Shown: one piece after another, positions 59,855-64,000 of the stretch
How positions within the stretch are numbered: position 1 is the first letter of the stretch
How the letters are laid out: every line of letters begins with the position of its first letter
NCBI RefSeq assembly: GCF_902859805.1
Contig: NZ_CADIKC010000004.1
Coordinates: 310,001 to 374,000 of the forward strand
DNA from: Paraburkholderia sediminicola
Lineage (GTDB): Bacteria; Pseudomonadota; Gammaproteobacteria; Burkholderiales; Burkholderiaceae
Length of the DNA: 64,000 nucleotides
Direction: 5' to 3'
Translations under genes and position numbers: made by a program
Notes under the pieces: model-generated
What the model was told of the DNA's origin: nothing
Seen by the model: only the letters and a program-made list of their open reading frames with translations
The model's database searches: none

Positions 59855-61672
59855 ATGAATCACGATGACACAGACGTGCACGCTGTCGTCGCGCGTGCGG
59901 ATGCGCATTTCTCCGCGCGGCGAATGACGGAAGCGATGATCGCATATCGGCAAGTGCTAACCGTGCGCCCACGCGACGCTCACGCGCTGCACCGTCTGTG
60001 CCTCATCTGTGTCCACACGGACGAAATAGATCGGGCGCGCGACTACGTGAAGCAGGCACTGCAAGCCGCCCCTGAGCGGGCGGAGTTGTGGGAACACGCA
60101 GGACTACTGGCCGCATTGAAGCGTGACCATGCGTCGGCTGAAGCGTTCTATCGTCGCGCGCTGCATTTGACCGGCGACACCGCGAGTCTTCGCAGAAACC
60201 TGGCCGACTGTCTGCGCGCGACCGGTCGCATCAATGAGGCAATCATCCACTATCAGAAGTCCCTTGAAATCGAACCGCGATTGCATCATGCGACTCGCGC
60301 CCTGGCCCGGATCACTGCGCAAATCGGGCGGATCGACGAGGCCGCGAACTACTGGCTGCGCGCGTGGGCGCTCGACCCCGCCAGCCTGCAAGACGCGCTT
60401 GAGCTGGTCGCGGCCCTGGCAATTGCCAACCGCACTCGCGAACTCGATGGCGTTATCAACCAGATCAGAATCCGCTTTGCCGGCGACGCCGAAGCACTCA
60501 AGTCACTCGCTTTCGTATTGAACACCCACGATCGTTTCAACGACGCGCTCAGTGTCGCGAGGCAAGGTCTCGCGATCGATCCACACCACACTCTCCTGCA
60601 TCACAACGCGGCTCGCGCACTCAGCATACGGGGCAAGCTTGCGGAAAGCCGGCCGCACAGCATGGAAGCGGCACGCCTCCTGCCCGACAACCCATACCTG
60701 CAATTTCAACTTGCGGGCGTGCAACTTGGGCTGGGCGAATATGAAGAAGGCTGGAAACGGTACCGATGGTTCTACGCCCTACCCGGCAAAGCAGAAGAAC
60801 AGTTTCGACCGACCTTCCCTGAGTGGAACGGCGAATCGGTAGCCGGGTGCCGGTTCCTGCTTGTTGGCGAGCAGGGACACGGCGATGAAATCCAGTGCCT
60901 AAGATTCTCTGATTGGCTGCATCGGCAGGGAGCAACGGTTGATGTGCTGGTTAGCCGGCCAATAGCGGAACTGGCTGCCTGTATGAAGAGCGTGCGATCC
61001 GTATTCACCGCCCTGCCATCCGGCCACTACAACTACTGGTGCCATATGCTAAGGATGCCGGAGCATATGAAACTCGATTTGCCCATGCTCCCTGTTGCAA
61101 TGCCGTACCTCACGGCCACGCCGCAAAAGGTGCAGCGCTGGCGAGATCAAATCGAAACCATCTCGCGAGGTAAAACGCAGACAAAAACCAAGCACATCGG
61201 CATCGTCTGGGCAGGCAGCCCTCATCATGCGCTCGACCGTTTCCGGTCAGTTCGGATTGATGCGTTAAAGCCCCTGTTCGCACTTGCGGGTACAACGTGG
61301 TATTCGGTACAGAAAGGCCCCCGCGAGGGCGAGAGCAAAGACCTCGCACGTGACTACCACTTGCACACGCTGGGACCCGCAATCGACGACTTTACCGACA
61401 CGCTGGCAATACTGCAGACGCTTGATCTTCTTATTACCGTCGACACGTCGGCCGCCCATCTTGCCGGTGCGGCAGGGCTTCCCGTTTGGGTACTCATCCC
61501 GGCCTACGCCGAGTGGCGATGGTTGACCAGCAGAACCGATAGTCCATGGTATCCGTCAATGCGCCTGTTCCGGCAGCGGGAACTGGGTGAGTGGGATCCT
61601 GTTGTCGAAGAAGTGCAGGCCGCGCTGCAACTGTGGGGTGACGCCCCGACAGCCCAACCTGGTGTTCCTTGA
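59855..61672 (+). CDS. TPR protein with glycosyltransferase-9-like C-terminal domain
   Basis: 605 residues. The first ~300 are tandem tetratricopeptide repeats (for example AEAFYRRALHLTGDTASLRR, then INEAIIHYQKSLEIEPRLHH, at 34-residue spacing). The second half resembles the heptosyltransferase/GT9-like domain of TPR-glycosyltransferases: GIVWAGSPHHALDRFRSV, TWYSVQKGP and DLLITVDTSAAHLAGAAGLP. No signal peptide. It follows the subtilase gene by 80 bp and may be co-transcribed. Substrate unknown; protein or flagellin glycosylation is possible. Confidence 0.83.
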   Translation: MNHDDTDVHAVVARADAHFSARRMTEAMIAYRQVLTVRPRDAHALHRLCLICVHTDEIDRARDYVKQALQAAPERAELWEHAGLLAALKRDHASAEAFYRRALHLTGDTASLRRNLADCLRATGRINEAIIHYQKSLEIEPRLHHATRALARITAQIGRIDEAANYWLRAWALDPASLQDALELVAALAIANRTRELDGVINQIRIRFAGDAEALKSLAFVLNTHDRFNDALSVARQGLAIDPHHTLLHHNAARALSIRGKLAESRPHSMEAARLLPDNPYLQFQLAGVQLGLGEYEEGWKRYRWFYALPGKAEEQFRPTFPEWNGESVAGCRFLLVGEQGHGDEIQCLRFSDWLHRQGATVDVLVSRPIAELAACMKSVRSVFTALPSGHYNYWCHMLRMPEHMKLDLPMLPVAMPYLTATPQKVQRWRDQIETISRGKTQTKTKHIGIVWAGSPHHALDRFRSVRIDALKPLFALAGTTWYSVQKGPREGESKDLARDYHLHTLGPAIDDFTDTLAILQTLDLLITVDTSAAHLAGAAGLPVWVLIPAYAEWRWLTSRTDSPWYPSMRLFRQRELGEWDPVVEEVQAALQLWGDAPTAQPGVP

Positions 61673-61891
61673 GATTGGACCTCACGACCGGTGGTGTCAA
61701 AGCCGGGGATTCCTGAACGGGCGGCCCCAGAGCCGTGACACCCAAGCCACGGCGAGTTGTCCGCTCAATGTTCAGACCTCATGCGCCGCTTAGGTGCATC
61801 CCGTTCGCATGCCCCGTTCGGGTGCGGCCCCCGTTCTCTGCACGATCCATAAGTCCGTGATTGCACTACTTTCATCGCAGCGCCCGTCTTC

Positions 61892-61907
61892 TGGCATACA
61901 GGTTGCT
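61892..61907 (+). promoter_or_regulatory. Sigma-54 promoter of nasT
   Basis: TGGCAT-N5-TTGCT, with GG (61893-61894) and GC (61905-61906) exactly 10 bp apart as the -24/-12 elements require. The expected transcription start is about 61918, 24 nt before the nasT ATG. TGCAC/GGTGC half-sites at 61793, 61821, 61839 and 61862 could be NtrC contacts but do not form a full consensus. Confidence 0.75.
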
Positions 61908-61941
61908 TTATCAGTATCCAGCCGCCCATAACCCACACTCC

Positions 61942-62517
61942 ATGCTGCGTGTTCTCCTCGTAACCGATACCGACAAGCCGATAGGCGATCTGCGCGATGC
62001 CCTCGCACGACTCGGCTACGAGATGCTGGCCGGTACGGCGACGCCGCAAGCATTGCATCGCGTGGTTCAGAGCGAGCGGCCCGACGTCATCATCATCGAT
62101 ACGGAATCGCCTTCGCGCGACACGCTCGAGCAACTCGCAGTGATGAACGCCACGGCGCCACGTCCGGTGCTGATGTTCAGTCACGACACGAACCAGCAGT
62201 TGATCCGCGACGCGGTCGGCGCCGGGGTCACGGCCTATCTCGTCGAAGGGCTCGCCACGGAACGGCTGGCGCCGATCCTCGAAGTCGCACTCGCACGATT
62301 CGCACAGGAATCGGAGTTGCGCGAACGCCTCGCGCAAGTCGAAAACGAACTCGCCGAACGCAAGCTGATCGATCGCGCCAAACGTCTGCTGATGGATCAA
62401 CTGAAGATCACGGAACACGCCGCCTATGCCAATCTGCGCAAGCGCGCAATGAACCAGGGCGTCAAACTCGCCGAAGTCGCACGCGCCGTCGTCGCGGCGG
62501 CCGACTCGCTCAAATGA
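61942..62517 (+). CDS. nasT: NasT: ANTAR-domain antiterminator
   Basis: 191 residues. N-terminal receiver-like domain (RVLLVTDTDKPIGDLRDALA, with PDVIIIDTESPSRDTL in the phosphoacceptor region) and a C-terminal ANTAR RNA-binding domain at about 130-190 (LIDRAKRLLMDQLKITEHAA, QGVKLAEVARAVV). NasT binds leader RNA of nitrate-assimilation operons when released by NasS. The downstream gene encodes a NasS-like protein (10-bp gap). The ATG at 61942 is preferred over 61861, which lies upstream of the sigma-54 element. Confidence 0.88.
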   Translation: MLRVLLVTDTDKPIGDLRDALARLGYEMLAGTATPQALHRVVQSERPDVIIIDTESPSRDTLEQLAVMNATAPRPVLMFSHDTNQQLIRDAVGAGVTAYLVEGLATERLAPILEVALARFAQESELRERLAQVENELAERKLIDRAKRLLMDQLKITEHAAYANLRKRAMNQGVKLAEVARAVVAAADSLK

Positions 62518-62527
62518 AGCGCCGCAC

Positions 62528-63679
62528 ATGAACTCTCCCAACTCCCTCGCTCCATCGTCCGCGCCTGCGCCGCTCGAGAAAACCCATCTGCGGCTCGGTT
62601 TCGTTGCACTAGCCGATGTCGCGCCGCTCGTCGCCGCGAAGCTGCTCGAATTCGGCCACGCCCACGGCTTGACGCTGGAATTGTGCCGGCAGCCGTCATG
62701 GGCCGCCGTGCGCGACAAACTGCTGTCGGGCGATCTCGATGCAGCGCATGTGCTCTACGGTCTCGTCTACGGCGTGCAGTTGGGCCTCGGCGGCCCGCAA
62801 ACGGATATGGCCGTGCTGATGGTGCTCAATCGCAACGGCCAGGCGATCACCCTGTCAAACCGTCTCGCCGACGCATTAGCCGAACATGGCACGCTGCCCA
62901 AGGCTCTGGCGACGCTTGACCGCAAGCCGGTGTTCGCACAGACCTTCCCCACCGGCACGCATGCGATGTGGCTGTACTACTGGCTCGCGTCGCAAGGCGT
63001 GCATCCGTTGCGCGATATCGAAAGTGTCGCGATTCCGCCGCCGCAAATGGTCGCCGCGCTTGCGGAAGAAAGGCTCGATGGCTTCTGCGTCGGTGAGCCG
63101 TGGAACGCAATGGCCGAAGCGGAAGGCGTCGGCAGAACCGTCGCTTACACGAGCGAAGTGTGGCCGGATCATCCCGAGAAAGTGCTGGCGTGCCGGCGCG
63201 ATTTTGTTCGTGCCAATCCGAATGCGGCGCAAGCGCTGGTGCGAACGATGCTTGAAGCCTGCAGATGGCTCGACGGCGCGGGACATCGCGAGGAAATTGC
63301 ACGCTGGCTCGCGCGTCCTGAATTTATCGGCATCGATGAAGCGTTGATCGCGGCGCGGCTTGGCAACGAGATTGCCGCCTCGGCGCCACGCGGCCTGCCA
63401 ATGCGGTTCTTCGACAACGGCGCGGTGAACTACCCCCGCGCCGCCGACGGTGCCTGGTTCCTTACGCAGTTCGAACGCTGGGGCATGATCGACTCACGCA
63501 CGGATTACGCTGAAATCGCCGCGCAAATCAACCAGACGCAGTTGTATCGTGAGGCAGCCGCACGCGTCGGCATCGCGGTGCCAGGAGATGAGGGTTCTCA
63601 AGTGCTAATCGACGGTAAGGTGTGGGGTAGCGACACGGCATCCGAGGCTTACGCGCAGAGCTTCACTATCCGCGCATAG
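62528..63679 (+). CDS. nasS: NasS: nitrate-sensing NrtA/CmpA-family protein
   Basis: 383 residues with the periplasmic nitrate-binding fold but no signal peptide, which marks it as the cytoplasmic sensor NasS rather than transporter NrtA. Conserved blocks: LRLGFVALADVAPLVAAKLL, WAAVRDKLLSGDLDAAHVLY, FPTGTHAMWLYYWLASQGVH and GFCVGEPWNAMAEAEGVG. NasS holds NasT inactive until nitrate or nitrite binds. It follows nasT by 10 bp. Confidence 0.88.
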   Translation: MNSPNSLAPSSAPAPLEKTHLRLGFVALADVAPLVAAKLLEFGHAHGLTLELCRQPSWAAVRDKLLSGDLDAAHVLYGLVYGVQLGLGGPQTDMAVLMVLNRNGQAITLSNRLADALAEHGTLPKALATLDRKPVFAQTFPTGTHAMWLYYWLASQGVHPLRDIESVAIPPPQMVAALAEERLDGFCVGEPWNAMAEAEGVGRTVAYTSEVWPDHPEKVLACRRDFVRANPNAAQALVRTMLEACRWLDGAGHREEIARWLARPEFIGIDEALIAARLGNEIAASAPRGLPMRFFDNGAVNYPRAADGAWFLTQFERWGMIDSRTDYAEIAAQINQTQLYREAAARVGIAVPGDEGSQVLIDGKVWGSDTASEAYAQSFTIRA

Positions 63680-63706
63680 CGTGCGGTTGCGGTTGCGGCG
63701 CCACCG

Positions 63707-64000
63707 TCATGCGGACTTTGCCTTTACCGTCGGGAACAGCGCGCTAACCACCAGCCCGCCGCCGGGCGCATCGCTCAACGCGATCAGCGCGCCATGCACC
63801 CGCGCGACTTCCCGCACGATCGACAAACCCAGCCCGCTACCCTCGACCGCCTGCGTCGCTTCGCTGCGATAGAACCGTTCGAACACCGCATCGCGTTCAC
63901 CTGCTGCGATCCCCGGCCCGTTATCGATCACCTGCAACAACGGTTGCTCAGCTTCGCATGCAACGCGTACGGTAATCACCGCCCCATCGCCCGAATAGCG
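63707..64000 (-). CDS. Sensor histidine kinase, C-terminal fragment
   Basis: C-terminal ~97 residues of a two-component sensor; the frame runs off the right edge, so the start and sensor part are outside. The ATP-binding HATPase domain is recognisable from its N and G boxes: QVIDNGPGIAAGERDAVFER, FYRS, and GSGLGLSIVREVARVHG. This resembles OmpR-class (QseC/TctE-like) kinases. It converges on nasS. Confidence 0.87.
   Translation of the reverse strand, partial: RYSGDGAVITVRVACEAEQPLLQVIDNGPGIAAGERDAVFERFYRSEATQAVEGSGLGLSIVREVARVHGALIALSDAPGGGLVVSALFPTVKAKSA

Noticed and set aside
1..64000. CRISPR arrays, tRNA/rRNA genes, transposases, prophage genes
   Set aside because: Looked for repeat-spacer patterns, cloverleaf-like sequences and mobile-element proteins; none seen by eye. 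A dedicated scan could still find a weak one.

Overview
The window looks like a chromosomal segment of a Burkholderia-type beta-proteobacterium, most likely Paraburkholderia. Evidence: high-GC coding sequence, an RpfF/RpfR diffusible-signal pair of the Burkholderia type, DUF4148, DUF1488 and DUF2158 small proteins, a long second IF-1, and many closely packed MFS/TetR/AraC/RpiR/GntR modules. No rRNA, tRNA, CRISPR array, prophage or insertion sequence was recognised. The assignment rests on remembered family features, since no search could be run.

Layout. 1-4.1 kb: end of an Lhr-type helicase, then the BDSF receptor gene rpfR facing the BDSF synthase gene rpfF. 4.1-11.5 kb: M20 peptidase, small membrane protein, divergent HxlR/SMR pair, DUF2158 protein, TetR-MFS unit, PEP-mutase-like enzyme and OsmC. 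11.8-15.9 kb: an RpiR-controlled unit (C45 acyl-hydrolase, class III aminotransferase, CMD-family protein) with a shared 13-bp operator-like word. 15.9-21.4 kb: glycogen-debranching-type enzyme, a 126-bp near-perfect inverted repeat enclosing two hexanucleotide microsatellites, then gltA and an orphan terminator. 21.4-28.1 kb: two alpha/beta hydrolases, a solitary MreB paralogue, a DHA2 exporter, an AraC regulator and glutaminase. 28.2-33.2 kb: a higBA toxin-antitoxin module with its operator in the promoter spacer, an NmrA-type oxidoreductase, and a YqjI/YqjH-like metal-responsive regulator and ferric reductase followed by an MFS carrier. 33.3-42.1 kb: a six-gene valine/isobutyryl-CoA catabolic operon with a divergent AraC regulator; the gap between them carries an exact 16-bp direct repeat. 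42.1-54.8 kb: NfeD/slipin pair, purine permease, cytochrome b561, an AcoR-like sigma-54 activator, ferredoxin and small stress or housekeeping genes including a second infA. 54.9-61.7 kb: divergent GntR/MFS pair with twin operators, a secreted subtilase lipoprotein and a TPR-glycosyltransferase-like protein. 61.7-64 kb: nasT-nasS nitrate-sensing genes behind a textbook sigma-54 promoter, and the end of a sensor kinase.

How it fits together. Most blocks are one regulator plus its catabolic or export genes, and several intergenic regions show operator-like DNA that can be matched to the adjacent regulator (RpiR, HigA, YqjI, AraC, GntR, HxlR). The most unusual structures are the inverted-repeat/microsatellite element at 18.4-19.3 kb, the His-rich YqjI with a duplicated HALWHA motif, and the orphan terminator upstream of 21040. 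Most start codons were chosen by ribosome-binding site and family length; the less certain ones are flagged in the entries.
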